Below, in pieces: positions 9,085-17,891 of a stretch of DNA of 29,673 nucleotides. This stretch comes from JAWXBG01 sp044375415 (lineage in GTDB: Bacteria; Bacteroidota; Bacteroidia; Flavobacteriales_D; Sanyastnellaceae), in assembly GCA_044375415.1 (NCBI GenBank), contig JBILMS010000043.1, forward strand, positions 1-29,673, given 5' to 3'. The position numbers and the translations under genes were made by a program. Position 1 is the first letter of the stretch. Each line of letters opens with the position of its first letter. Below the pieces are notes generated by a model that made no database searches, was not told the DNA's origin, and was given only the letters and a program-made list of their open reading frames with translations.

Positions 9085-10749
9085 CTATTTTTTATACCGA
9101 TAAACTTCCTCACCGGCTATGTACGTAGCTATTACTTTCAAGTCGGAGAAGCCTTCAGCACCAAGCTTAAGAATGTCTTTGTCGAGAATGACAAAGTCGG
9201 CGTATTTACCTGATTGCAGACTACCTTTTTTATTTTCCTCAAAATTGGAGATTGCTGCCCACAACGTCATACCCATTAAAGCTTCTTTTGGAGTTAGAGC
9301 ATTCTCAGGCAAAAAAGCACCTTCCTGCATTGAGCTTTGATCCACGCGATAAACTGCCGCGCGAAACGTAGCCAACGGAGAAATATCCTCAACCGGAAAA
9401 TCGGTACCTAAAGCTACAAGTCCCGTTTGCTTTTTTAATTCGTTGTATGCATAAGCACGTTGAATACGATTTCTTCCCAAACGCAGCAAAGCCATTTTGC
9501 GATCACTCGTTGCATGCACCGGTTGAATAGATGGAATGATGTTGTATTGACCAAACAAATCGAGATCCCCCTTATGCACCACTTGAGCATGTTCTATCCG
9601 CCATCGGTGGTCATTAACCCCCTGCAGAATCTCTCCATAAATTCCAAGGATTACTCTATTGGCACTGTCGCCTATAGCATGAGTGTTTACCTGAAAACCG
9701 GCTTTGTAGCATTCAAAAGCCCGCATACGGAAATGATCTTCGGTACCAAGCAAAAATCCGGTGGTCGATGGAGCATCATCATAAGCTTGGAGCAGACAAG
9801 CTCCTCGCGAACCTAATGCACCATCCGAATAGAACTTAAAGGAACGAATCGTAAGTCGTTCACTGCTCGTATCGATTCCATGTTTCAAGTAGTAATCGAA
9901 ATTGGAAGAATCGTCGGACATCATCGCGTAAACGCGCATTTTTAGCTGCTGTGCTCTTTGTAAAGAGTCCATCAAGTCCACATCAGACTTCATCAGTCCC
10001 GCATCGTCAACCGTTGTAAGTCCCACTTTAAAACAATTATCCTGAGCTTTTAGAAGAGCACTAATCTTTTGTTCTTGGGTGAATGAGGGTATAATAATCT
10101 CGACAAGAGTCATAGCATTGTCGACCAACAATCCCGTCAATTCGCCGTTCTCAAATCCGATGCTTCCACCGGAAACATTCGATTGACTTGTGATTCCGGC
10201 CAAATCTAATGCGGTAGAATTTGCGATAGCCGCATGACCATCTATTCGGCTTAGATAAACCGGTGTGTTTGGAAATAAGGAGTCCAGTTTTGCTTTGTTG
10301 GGAAAAGCATTGTTGGCCCACTGTTCTTGATTCCAACCTCTTCCCATGATCCATTCTGTCTCGCGAGTAGGTGCATATTTCTGCACACGTTCAATAACTT
10401 CATCCCATGACGAAGAACCAATCAGATCGGCCTTCAGCAAGTTGGTGCCATAGCCAAGAAAATGACAATGTGCATCAATAAAACCGGGATATACAAATCG
10501 CTTTGCAACATCAATATTTCTTGCTGCTTTGTATTTATTCAAGATAGCTCTTTCAGGACCCACCTCAAGAATTTTTCCGTCCTTGATAGCCATGGCTTCA
10601 GCAGTAGAGAATTGTTCGTCCACCGTGTAAATCACTGCATTGTGAATAATCAGGTCTGCAACTTCATTTTGAAAAGCACAAGACTGAATTAATACAACTA
10701 GGGTTAATAAACCCACTGAAGATAAAAGTAGTCGTAAGCGAAAAATCAT
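9085..10749 (-). CDS. Amidohydrolase family lipoprotein (YtcJ-like)
   Basis: A 554-residue metal-dependent hydrolase of the Amidohydro_3 / YtcJ-like group. The N-terminus is a lipoprotein signal with lipobox VLIQSC, Cys24 being the likely acylation site. The TIM-barrel metal ligands are visible: HCH (His94, His96), the KFYSDGALGSRG block at 305-316 with candidate Lys305, THAIGD (His357), EHAQ (His387) and GTDFPVE (Asp450). Small beta domains flank the barrel at both ends (35-85 and about 505-554), as in the family. Related enzymes hydrolyse N-acyl amino acids or cyclic amides; the real substrate is unknown. It starts 3 bases after the SDR stop and is the last gene of a four-gene minus-strand operon. 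Confidence 0.9.
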   Translation of the reverse strand: MIFRLRLLLSSVGLLTLVVLIQSCAFQNEVADLIIHNAVIYTVDEQFSTAEAMAIKDGKILEVGPERAILNKYKAARNIDVAKRFVYPGFIDAHCHFLGYGTNLLKADLIGSSSWDEVIERVQKYAPTRETEWIMGRGWNQEQWANNAFPNKAKLDSLFPNTPVYLSRIDGHAAIANSTALDLAGITSQSNVSGGSIGFENGELTGLLVDNAMTLVEIIIPSFTQEQKISALLKAQDNCFKVGLTTVDDAGLMKSDVDLMDSLQRAQQLKMRVYAMMSDDSSNFDYYLKHGIDTSSERLTIRSFKFYSDGALGSRGACLLQAYDDAPSTTGFLLGTEDHFRMRAFECYKAGFQVNTHAIGDSANRVILGIYGEILQGVNDHRWRIEHAQVVHKGDLDLFGQYNIIPSIQPVHATSDRKMALLRLGRNRIQRAYAYNELKKQTGLVALGTDFPVEDISPLATFRAAVYRVDQSSMQEGAFLPENALTPKEALMGMTLWAAISNFEENKKGSLQSGKYADFVILDKDILKLGAEGFSDLKVIATYIAGEEVYRYKK

Positions 10750-10752
10750 CTG

Positions 10753-11511
10753 TTACTTTTTATAAAATTGAGTAGCGTTTGCTTGGGCTGTTGGCATTAT
10801 AACGAGATCGTTTATACATACATGAGCAGGTCTAGAAACCATGAACCACGCTGCTTCGGCGATGTCTTCGGCCATGAGCGGTTCGAATCCAACATAGACT
10901 TTTGATGCGATGTCTTCATTTCCTTTGAATCGTACCACGCTAAATTCTGTTTCCGCAGCACCCGGAGCTATTTGTCCGACGCGAATACCGTGGGGTAATA
11001 AATCGATTCGCATTGATTTCGTAAGCGAGTCTACTGCCGCTTTTGAAGCACTGTAAACGTTTCCACCCGGATAGGCATCTTTACCGGCGATAGAACCTAT
11101 ATTGATAATAGTAGCGCCTTCATTTCCTTTTAAAAGGGGAATAACTTCTTTAGAGACATAAATCAAACCTTTGACATTTGTGTCGATCATTTGTTCCCAA
11201 TCGCTCAATAGTCCATCTTGAAAAGGTTCCCTTCCGAGGGCCAATCCGGCATTGTTTACGAGTACATTAATTTTTTTCCAATCGGAAGAAAGACCTTGAA
11301 TATTCTTTTCGGTTTGTTTACGATCTCTTACATCAAAGCAAAGAGGAAGTACACGTAGAGTTTTATTCTGACCAATTTGATTTGCAAGTTCGGTAAGTCT
11401 TTCGGCCCTTCTACCGGTGATGATGAGGTCGTAGCCTTCCTTCGCAAATCGATGAGCAATAGCTCTACCAAAACCGGAAGTCGCTCCGGTGATAAAAGCA
11501 ATTTTATTCAT
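10753..11511 (-). CDS. Short-chain dehydrogenase/reductase (YdfG-like)
   Basis: A 252-residue cytosolic NAD(P)-dependent oxidoreductase of the classical SDR family. The cofactor motif TGATSGFG is at 8-15 and NNAG at 86-89. The catalytic set is Ser140 with Tyr153 and Lys157 (YSASK). Basic residues after beta-2 (GRR, 33-35) suggest NADP(H) preference. Overall it resembles YdfG, the 3-hydroxy acid / serine dehydrogenase group, but the substrate is not certain. ATG 11511 was chosen because it starts exactly at the Rossmann fold; a longer frame from 11580 overlaps the upstream gene extensively. Its start overlaps the methyltransferase stop by 8 bases, so translation is probably coupled. Confidence 0.92.
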   Translation of the reverse strand: MNKIAFITGATSGFGRAIAHRFAKEGYDLIITGRRAERLTELANQIGQNKTLRVLPLCFDVRDRKQTEKNIQGLSSDWKKINVLVNNAGLALGREPFQDGLLSDWEQMIDTNVKGLIYVSKEVIPLLKGNEGATIINIGSIAGKDAYPGGNVYSASKAAVDSLTKSMRIDLLPHGIRVGQIAPGAAETEFSVVRFKGNEDIASKVYVGFEPLMAEDIAEAAWFMVSRPAHVCINDLVIMPTAQANATQFYKK

Positions 11512-12700
11512 GTTCCTTGTTCCCTCCTTTTTCCATGGCCACTTTATCGGCACGTTTCCCTGCAAATAGTTCGTACCCATTAAAGGTACATTCTAGCGGG
11601 CCATTCATGAGTCGTATTTTCTTCGAAGGCTTTAAACCAATGTGTTTGATCGCTCCCAAATCAGATGATATTACCCAAGCCTTAAATCCCGGCCATGCCT
11701 GTTTGAATCGGTCGCCCATCCTCTTATACATACCCAAGAGTTCATCTTCTTTCATTCGCTCTCCGTAGGGTGGATTAATAATCATAATCCCCGCTTCCCC
11801 TTTTGGAGTTAACTCAAAAAAATCGCGTTGTTCTACTTCGATATATTCTTCGAAAGAAGCCTCTTGAATGTGGGCTTCGGTAAGACTAATCTGACTACCT
11901 TCTATATCGGAGGCATATATTTTACATGTTGGAATTCGAACAGAAGACTTTCCTTCGTCAATTACTTTGTTCCACACGTCGGCATTAAAATCGAGCATCG
12001 ACATAAAACCAAATTCGACATTTAGATGCTGAGGAGGGAGGTTAGCGGCGATCATTGCAGCTTCCAGAGCAAGGGTCCCTGATCCGCACATGGGATTGTA
12101 AAAGTCCGACTCCCCTTTCCATCCCGTGGACATAATCATAGCAGCCGCAAGCACTTCGTTGAGAGGTGCTCCTCCTCCACTCATTCGATATCCTCGTTGA
12201 TTAAGAGATCTACCACTGGTATCAATGGAAATACTAATTTTTTCTTGGAAAATATGCAAGTGCAAACGGATATCCGGATTTTCTGTATCAACGTTCGGTC
12301 GTTTGCTGAGATGTTGGCTAAAATGATCGGCAATTGCATCCTTCAACTTCAAAGAAGCAAAATGAGAATGTCGATAGTCGTCGGATTGAACGTTAGCATC
12401 TATGGCAAAAGTTTGATCGACTGAAAAAAGTTTATGCCACTCGAGTTTTTTCGATTTCGTGTACAATTCTTCCGGGCTTCTGGCGATAAACTCCGCAATG
12501 GGAGCCAAAACGCGAAGGCCTGTCCTAAGCCAGAGGTTCATCTTGTACATAAGTTCAATGTCGCCACGACAACTGACCATCCTTCTACCGGTAGAAATGT
12601 CTATAGCCCCGAGAGTTTTCATCTCATCGGCTAAAAGTTCCTCCATGCCAAACATCGTTTTTACGATGTAGGGCTGCTTGTCTGTGTGATCTATTTTCAT
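11504..12700 (-). CDS. rlmL: THUMP-domain rRNA (guanine-N2) methyltransferase, RlmL-like
   Basis: A 398-residue SAM-dependent RNA methyltransferase. A ferredoxin-like plus THUMP RNA-binding region spans about 10-160. The UPF0020 methyltransferase domain follows. It has the SAM-binding block NPMCGSGTLALEAA (202-215), an acidic ligand in ASDI (263-266) and the catalytic NPPYGER (309-315), typical of N2-guanine methylation. E. coli RlmL makes m2G2445 in 23S rRNA and is fused to RlmK; this protein carries only the RlmL part. The exact target base is inferred. Its ATG overlaps the stop of the upstream yciH-like gene by one base (TAATG) and its own stop overlaps the SDR start, so it sits in the middle of a tightly packed operon. 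Confidence 0.9.
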   Translation of the reverse strand: MKIDHTDKQPYIVKTMFGMEELLADEMKTLGAIDISTGRRMVSCRGDIELMYKMNLWLRTGLRVLAPIAEFIARSPEELYTKSKKLEWHKLFSVDQTFAIDANVQSDDYRHSHFASLKLKDAIADHFSQHLSKRPNVDTENPDIRLHLHIFQEKISISIDTSGRSLNQRGYRMSGGGAPLNEVLAAAMIMSTGWKGESDFYNPMCGSGTLALEAAMIAANLPPQHLNVEFGFMSMLDFNADVWNKVIDEGKSSVRIPTCKIYASDIEGSQISLTEAHIQEASFEEYIEVEQRDFFELTPKGEAGIMIINPPYGERMKEDELLGMYKRMGDRFKQAWPGFKAWVISSDLGAIKHIGLKPSKKIRLMNGPLECTFNGYELFAGKRADKVAMEKGGNKEHE

Positions 12701-13044
12701 TAGGCTCCTGCCTTTTTTACCTTGTATCCCATACCACCGAGCAAGGTAACAATTCTATCGCGGTGATCGCCTTGAATAATGATTTCTCCGTCTTTAGCCG
12801 TCCCGCCGGTACCACATTTGGCCTTCAGTATTTTACCTAAATCCTCGAGGTCGTCGTTTGTACCTATGAATCCTTTGATAACTGAAACAGTCTTTCCACC
12901 ACGGTGATTTTTTTCGAGCCAAACACGTAAATCCTGTTGACCGGGAGGAATTGTTTCCGTTTCCTCTTGCTCTTCCTCAGGTTGAAAGGACGGATTGGTG
13001 GAATATACCATACCATCCTGAAGGTTTTTGTTCTTTTTGGACAT
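12700..13044 (-). CDS. yciH: SUI1/eIF1 family translation factor (YciH-like)
   Basis: A 114-residue cytosolic protein. An acidic, flexible N-terminus (1-40) precedes the SUI1/eIF1 domain (about 45-114). Family motifs are seen in the RGGKTVSVIKGF block, LKAKCGTGGTAKDG and IIQGDHRDRI. E. coli YciH (108 residues) is similar in size. YciH is thought to influence start-codon selection fidelity, by analogy with eIF1. It is the first gene of the operon yciH-rlmL-SDR-amidohydrolase. The -7 box TATCTTTG (13049-13056) ends only 4 bases from the ATG, so the mRNA may be leaderless. Confidence 0.92.
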   Translation of the reverse strand: MSKKNKNLQDGMVYSTNPSFQPEEEQEETETIPPGQQDLRVWLEKNHRGGKTVSVIKGFIGTNDDLEDLGKILKAKCGTGGTAKDGEIIIQGDHRDRIVTLLGGMGYKVKKAGA

Positions 13045-13048
13045 GGGG

Positions 13049-13056
13049 CAAAGATA
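13049..13056 (-). promoter_or_regulatory. -7 box of the yciH operon, near-leaderless
   Basis: Minus-strand TATCTTTG matches TAnnTTTG exactly. Its last base lies 5 bases before the A of the ATG at 13044, so the predicted start of transcription falls on or next to the start codon. No TTG is seen at -33; that area holds a GTCGG-type repeat. Confidence 0.5.
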
Positions 13057-13066
13057 GGGAGAGTAA

Positions 13067-13096
13067 GCAGTCGGTAGTAGGCGGTCGGCAGTCAGC
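13067..13096. repeat. Degenerate AGTCGGYAGT repeat
   Basis: Reads GCAGTCGGTAGTAGGCGG then TCGGCAGTCAGC: two to three imperfect copies of AGTCGG(C/T)AGT. It sits directly upstream of the yciH -7 box. Confidence 0.5.
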
Positions 13097-13331
13097 TAAT
13101 CGTTTATTGGAACCGATTACGTTCTGGAACTGGAACTGTTTCTCGAACTGCAAAATGAAATTCCGGGGTTCAAAAGATTGGTCCAATGAGATGAACTTAT
13201 TCATTTCATTACAAACAGCGTTCAGTTTGACCTTTGACTCGTGCACTTTTTGTACTCGCTGAGAATTACAAGATGTGGATTTAGATTGAGAATGCGAAGG
13301 ATATACTTTCAGGGTTTAGACTACCATTCTG

Positions 13332-13499
13332 CTTCGAGGGCCTCACCCCTAACCCCTCTCCAGAAGAGAGGGGGACGTTCACGTAATTCGAAATGATTTA
13401 AATTTCAAATACGCTTTAATAAAAAACGTTCCCGTTTCAATATGCAGAATCGGTTCCCCTCTCCCCCTGGAGAGGGGCTAGGGGTGAGGCTTTCCGAAG
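13332..13499. repeat. MITE-like inverted repeat, 35-base arms
   Basis: The left arm 13341-13375 starts CCTCACCCCTAACCCCTCTC. The right arm 13455-13489 is its inverted copy, ending GAGAGGGGCTAGGGGTGAGG. The outer 23 bases of the arms agree at 22 positions, and the inner 12 differ more. Short CTTCG/CGAAG extensions lie outside both arms. The 79-base interior has no open frame. This looks like a non-autonomous mobile element or a REP-like structural repeat. Confidence 0.75.
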
Positions 13500-13811
13500 G
13501 TCTTTTCAGCGCTCACGGTTGGATCTCTATGTATGGGAGTCAAGATGACCTCCGCTCTTCGAGGATATAGAGGAAAACTAGGCCACTGCGCGGCCCATTT
13601 TTCGACACTTGAAGTTGAGAATGCAATGCCCGTTTTGGCGCTAATCCATCAGCTTTCAACTGTAAATTTTGTAAGAAACGAGATGAATTTTGTAATACGT
13701 GGTGGAGGGTAGATTCTCATCTTTCAGATTTATTGCGATCCGCTGGATTCGCCTATTTCATTTACAAATTTTACGATTATCGCAACAATTAATCCGGCCA
13801 ATTTCAGTGAA

Positions 13812-16178
13812 TTGCCTACTTCTTCTTCAAAATGGAGGAAAATTCGAAAAGGGCTTCTCATCACTTTCATCACTCTTTTGCTTCTATTTATCACGGTGCT
13901 CCTATTTGCTTCACCGATCGCAAAATACCTCATTGAAAAATATGATGTAAAATACCTCGGAAGGGAAGTAACGATTGATAATGCTTATGTCAATCCATTT
14001 ACAGGATTCATTCGCCTCACCAAACTTCAAATATTTGAACTAGAAAGTGATAGTGTTTTCATGGACTCTGAATATGTTGAAGCTGATTTTGGTATCCTAA
14101 AGCTTTTTTTTTCAGAATATGAAATTAACAACCTAAAGCTTCAACATCCCATTCTTCAGATGATTCAGGGTAATGAACAAGACAACATCGACGATTTAAT
14201 ACAACTCTTTAATCCACCGGATTTGATTGATGCAGATTCCTCTACCATTTCGATCAGTATTCTCAATATTGAAATGATCGATGGTGAATTTCACTTCACA
14301 GACACAGAAATACCCGTTCAATATTCGTTCAAAAACATTGATATAACAAGTGAAGGATATCGATGGGACGTGGATACGATCTCTGCCGCGTTTTCATTCG
14401 AATCGGGTATTGGAGGTGGTGGTGTCGCAGGATATACCAATGTAAATACCGTTCAATTATCTTACTTTTTGGATATTCAGGTTCAGCAACTCGATCTAAA
14501 AATAATTGATCAGTATCTGGCAGATTTAATGAACTATGGTCAATTTACAGCTCTTCTGGATGCTGATTTACAAGCCAGTGGCAGCCTTCTTAATCCGGAA
14601 ATTCTAACCGCAACAGGAAATTTTGAAATACTAGACTTTCACTTCGGTAAGAATATATCAGAAGATTATGCTGCCTTCGAAAAATTTAGGGTTGTCATAA
14701 ATGAACTCAGTCCGCAAAAACACATCTACAATTTTGACACCCTTCTTTTAAATAAAGCCTTGGTTTTATACGAACAATATGACTACCTGGACAATCTACA
14801 AAACATTTTTGGTGAAGATGGAGATAACATAGCCGCTGCGACAGGAGAATTCAATCTAGTCATAGAAATAGCACAGTATGTTAAATTCATCGCTAAGAAT
14901 TTTTTCTCGAGTAACTATGAAGTTGGAAGTCTTGATATCCGAGATGGTAAGGTAATTTATAAGGACTTTTCGTTGAATGAAAAATTCGAAATTGAACTAC
15001 ATCCTTTCAACGTAACTGCCGATTCGATTAACAAGAAAAACTTGAGAATAAATGTTAGGATGAATTCTCAGTTGCAACCCTTCGGGAAGGGAAACATCTC
15101 GCTTAGTGTAAATCCAAAAGACAGTTCGGATTTTGATTTGGTATATGAGTTCTCCGGAATCGCATTATCCATGTTCAATCCATATACGCTGTATTACACG
15201 TCGTTTCCATTTAACAAAGGAAGTTTGGAAGTGAATGGACGTTGGAACGTGAGAAACGGACTAATAAAGAGCGACAATCATCTCACGATCATTGACCCAC
15301 GTAATTCTAAAAAAATTAAAAACAAAAACAACCAGTGGATTCCAATGCCGCTCATACTCGCTTTTGTGAGAGAAAAGGGCAATGTAATCGACTACGAAAT
15401 ACCGATATCAGGTGATCTGAATGACCCCAATTTTCATTTGAAAGACGTTGTTTTCGACATCCTCAAAAACATGATTGTAAAACCGCTTACAACACCTTAT
15501 CGATATAAAGTTAAAGCTAATGAAAGAGAAATTGAGAAATTCCATTCTCTCCAAATTACTCCACGTCAATATGAGTTTTCTCGAAATCAGCAGAAGTTCA
15601 TTCACAAAATGACGGTATTTCTGAAGAAGGATCCTGCGAACAAAATAGACATTTACCCCCAGTACTATTCCGCGATGGAAAAAGAAGCTGTATTGCTCTT
15701 TGAGGCAAAGAAAAAATACTACATGCAGAAAGAAAAAATAGATAATGCGAATTTTAGTGAGCGAGACTCCATCAATATAGATAAGATGTCGATTAAAGAC
15801 AGCTCATTTGTAAAATACCTCGATCGTCATACCAAAGATCCACTTGCTTTTACTATTCAAGAAAAGTGTTTGTCGGTTATTGATCAGAAGCAGCTAAACA
15901 AACGATACAACGACATGAATTCTATACGCGAAAAAAACTTCTTGTCCATTTTCATACATCAAGAATTGATGAAACAAGTGACAATGCATAAACCTGACAT
16001 GATTATTCCTTTCAATGGATATTCATTTTTCAAAATTTTGTATACGGGTGATCTTCCTGAAACCCTAGAAAAGGCGTACAACCAAATGAACGAACTCAAT
16101 GACGAAGCTCCTCGAAATGAATTTGACGAAAAAAGAAAGGAAACGCAGCAAGTTCAAAGCCAAGAAAAAAAGAAATAG
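13812..16178 (+). CDS. AsmA-like DUF748 envelope protein
   Basis: A 788-residue protein. A short basic N-terminus (SKWRKIRKG) precedes one transmembrane helix (about 14-35); the rest is predicted to lie in the periplasm. The body is a long series of beta strands typical of AsmA/TamB-like proteins. Residues about 500-580 carry the DUF748 hallmark: a PMPLILAF strand, then DYEIPISGDLNDPNF, then a helix ending KPLTTPYRY. The C-terminus is charged and probably helical or coiled. AsmA-like proteins in E. coli (TamB, YhdP, YdbH) form hydrophobic grooves that carry phospholipid across the periplasm. Lying 58 bases upstream of mlaE, this gene probably serves the same transport system. No ATG is available near the helix, so TTG 13812 is used. 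There is no signal-peptide cleavage site, consistent with an inner-membrane anchor. Confidence 0.85.
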   Translation: MPTSSSKWRKIRKGLLITFITLLLLFITVLLFASPIAKYLIEKYDVKYLGREVTIDNAYVNPFTGFIRLTKLQIFELESDSVFMDSEYVEADFGILKLFFSEYEINNLKLQHPILQMIQGNEQDNIDDLIQLFNPPDLIDADSSTISISILNIEMIDGEFHFTDTEIPVQYSFKNIDITSEGYRWDVDTISAAFSFESGIGGGGVAGYTNVNTVQLSYFLDIQVQQLDLKIIDQYLADLMNYGQFTALLDADLQASGSLLNPEILTATGNFEILDFHFGKNISEDYAAFEKFRVVINELSPQKHIYNFDTLLLNKALVLYEQYDYLDNLQNIFGEDGDNIAAATGEFNLVIEIAQYVKFIAKNFFSSNYEVGSLDIRDGKVIYKDFSLNEKFEIELHPFNVTADSINKKNLRINVRMNSQLQPFGKGNISLSVNPKDSSDFDLVYEFSGIALSMFNPYTLYYTSFPFNKGSLEVNGRWNVRNGLIKSDNHLTIIDPRNSKKIKNKNNQWIPMPLILAFVREKGNVIDYEIPISGDLNDPNFHLKDVVFDILKNMIVKPLTTPYRYKVKANEREIEKFHSLQITPRQYEFSRNQQKFIHKMTVFLKKDPANKIDIYPQYYSAMEKEAVLLFEAKKKYYMQKEKIDNANFSERDSINIDKMSIKDSSFVKYLDRHTKDPLAFTIQEKCLSVIDQKQLNKRYNDMNSIREKNFLSIFIHQELMKQVTMHKPDMIIPFNGYSFFKILYTGDLPETLEKAYNQMNELNDEAPRNEFDEKRKETQQVQSQEKKK

Positions 16179-16236
16179 AATGTATGAAAGTAAATAGAAT
16201 TATAGTTTAAGAACAACGAAAAACTAAATAACTAGA

Positions 16237-17052
16237 ATGTCCAGCAGCCAACATAAATCAGAAGCCACCAAAACGATAACTAAAAATGCGTTTGCTACCC
16301 AACTAAACGGTTTCTTCATTGATGTCGCCAATGGATTCCAGTTCACACTTTTAGTTTTCAGATCTACATTTTCCAGACACTTTGAATTCAAGGAGTTCAT
16401 TTATCAATGTTTTCAAATTGGATATAAATCGCTACCACTCATTTCGGTCACAGGAACGATAATAGGCTTAGTCTTAACGATTCAGTCTAGGCCCGTGTTA
16501 GTTGATTTTGGAGCCGTAACCATGTTACCCGGAATGGTGGCTGTTTCTTTAATTCGCGAAATGGGTCCGGTAATTACAGCCCTTATTTGTGCCGGAAAAA
16601 TAAGTTCGGGAATAGGTGCTGAACTTGGGTCTATGAAAGTAACTGAACAAATAGATGCCATGGAAGTCTCCTCTACTCATCCTATTCGATATCTGGTAGT
16701 AACCCGAGTATTGGCAGCGACATTAATGATACCTATACTCACATTCTACGCAGATGCATTGGGCATAATAGGAAGTTGGATGGGTGCCAATATCAAGGGA
16801 GATGTGACATTTATACTCTATATGTCACAGGCCTTCCAACAAGTTGAGTTCATTGATTTAATACCTGCCGTTATAAAATCATTCGCTTTTGGTGCTGTCA
16901 TTGGACTAGTGGGTTGCTATAAAGGATATAATGCGGGAAGAGGAACAGAGAGTGTCGGTAAAGCCGCCAATAGCGCCGTTGTTCTTGCCTCATTACTCAT
17001 AATTGTCCTAGATATGATAGCGGTTCAAATTACGGATATGATAGGATCATGA
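16237..17052 (+). CDS. mlaE: MlaE-family lipid ABC transporter permease
   Basis: A 271-residue inner-membrane permease of the MlaE/YrbE/TGD1 family. About five to six hydrophobic segments follow an amphipathic N-terminal stretch. Characteristic sequences are TGTIIGLVLTIQS, LIREMGPVITALICAGKISSG (split here over 108-128) and EQIDAMEVSSTHPIRYLV, the cytoplasmic coupling region that contacts the ATPase. MlaE dimerises and, with MlaF and MlaD, moves phospholipid between the inner membrane and the periplasm. The ATG is clear, and the stop overlaps the mlaF start by 4 bases (ATGA). Confidence 0.95.
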   Translation: MSSSQHKSEATKTITKNAFATQLNGFFIDVANGFQFTLLVFRSTFSRHFEFKEFIYQCFQIGYKSLPLISVTGTIIGLVLTIQSRPVLVDFGAVTMLPGMVAVSLIREMGPVITALICAGKISSGIGAELGSMKVTEQIDAMEVSSTHPIRYLVVTRVLAATLMIPILTFYADALGIIGSWMGANIKGDVTFILYMSQAFQQVEFIDLIPAVIKSFAFGAVIGLVGCYKGYNAGRGTESVGKAANSAVVLASLLIIVLDMIAVQITDMIGS

Positions 17053-17831
17053 TGAGCACACAAGCCACCGAACATTCAAAAGTAACGTCCGATAACTCAT
17101 CGGAAAAGAAGGTCATTTCTGTAGAAAACTTGAAACTTTCTTTCGGAGAGCAAGAAGTGCTGAAAGATGTTTCCTTACATCTCAATCAAAACGAAAATTT
17201 AGTCGTACTCGGTAAATCAGGAACAGGTAAATCTGTATTGGTAAAGTGCATTGTTCGACTTATCACACCCCAAGAAGGTAAAATCAAAGTATTTGACCAA
17301 GAAGTTCTGTGGTTAAATTCAATAGAGTTAGACGAATTAAGAAAAAAAATAGGTTTTATGTTCCAAAGTGGGGCTTTGTACGACTCCATGACTGTTCGAC
17401 AGAATCTCGAATTTCCGCTGCGAAGGATGAAAAAAGAATTATCGCAGGATGAAATTGAAAGCAAGATAAAAGAAGCCCTCGAAAATGTTGGACTCGCTGA
17501 TTCTATCGACAAAATGCCCTCGCAATTGTCCGGAGGAATGAGAAAAAGGATCAGCTTGGCTCGAACCGTTGTCGTAGATCCGGAAGTCATGCTTTATGAT
17601 GAACCAACGGCGGGATTGGATCCCGTTACAAGTACTGAAATAAGTTCTCTCATTGTTGAAATTCAGAAAAAATATAAAACATCTTCCATCATTATCACAC
17701 ACGACCTGAAGAGCGCTCAGATCATAGCAAATAGGGTTCTTATGATCGAAGGTGGTGTTGTACATTCTGAAGGAACAATGAGTGAATTTGAAAAATCCAC
17801 GGACTCCGTGATTCAAAAGTTCTTCATGTAA
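17049..17831 (+). CDS. mlaF: MlaF-family ABC transporter ATPase
   Basis: A 260-residue cytosolic ATPase. Walker A GKSGTGKS spans 55-62 and the Q-loop is Gln106 in FMFQSGALYDSMTV. The signature is LSGGMRKR (160-167), Walker B is VMLYDE (180-185) and the switch histidine is His218 in ITHD. The SGALYDSMTV region is typical of the Mla/Ttg2 family and not of amino-acid transporters. The N-terminus (1-22) is a short polar extension. It powers lipid transport by the MlaE/MlaD complex. A second ATG lies one codon downstream. The start overlaps the mlaE stop, so the genes are translationally coupled. Confidence 0.96.
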   Translation: MMSTQATEHSKVTSDNSSEKKVISVENLKLSFGEQEVLKDVSLHLNQNENLVVLGKSGTGKSVLVKCIVRLITPQEGKIKVFDQEVLWLNSIELDELRKKIGFMFQSGALYDSMTVRQNLEFPLRRMKKELSQDEIESKIKEALENVGLADSIDKMPSQLSGGMRKRISLARTVVVDPEVMLYDEPTAGLDPVTSTEISSLIVEIQKKYKTSSIIITHDLKSAQIIANRVLMIEGGVVHSEGTMSEFEKSTDSVIQKFFM

Positions 17832-17891
17832 AAGATGCTTTCAAGAGTCAAACCAATAGAATCAACAAAACGAATTACAGAAACATAAAAA

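Larger units (their letters stand above)
13057..13811. other. 755-base non-coding region with repeats
   Basis: No credible gene lies here; the open frames are short, overlap repeats and lack protein character. It contains a GTCGG-type degenerate repeat (13067-13096), a large inverted repeat (13332-13499) and a GC-rich mini-hairpin (13581-13596). The rest, including 13600-13811 ahead of the DUF748 gene, shows no clear promoter, though TAAATTTTG-type sequences occur near 13665. Confidence 0.7.

Noticed and set aside
12977..13262. Open frames overlapping the start of yciH on both strands
   Set aside because: No family resemblance, and they overlap a clear SUI1 gene and its promoter.
17186..17816. 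Two minus-strand frames of 125-134 codons
   Set aside because: Antisense to mlaF, whose ABC motifs are unmistakable.
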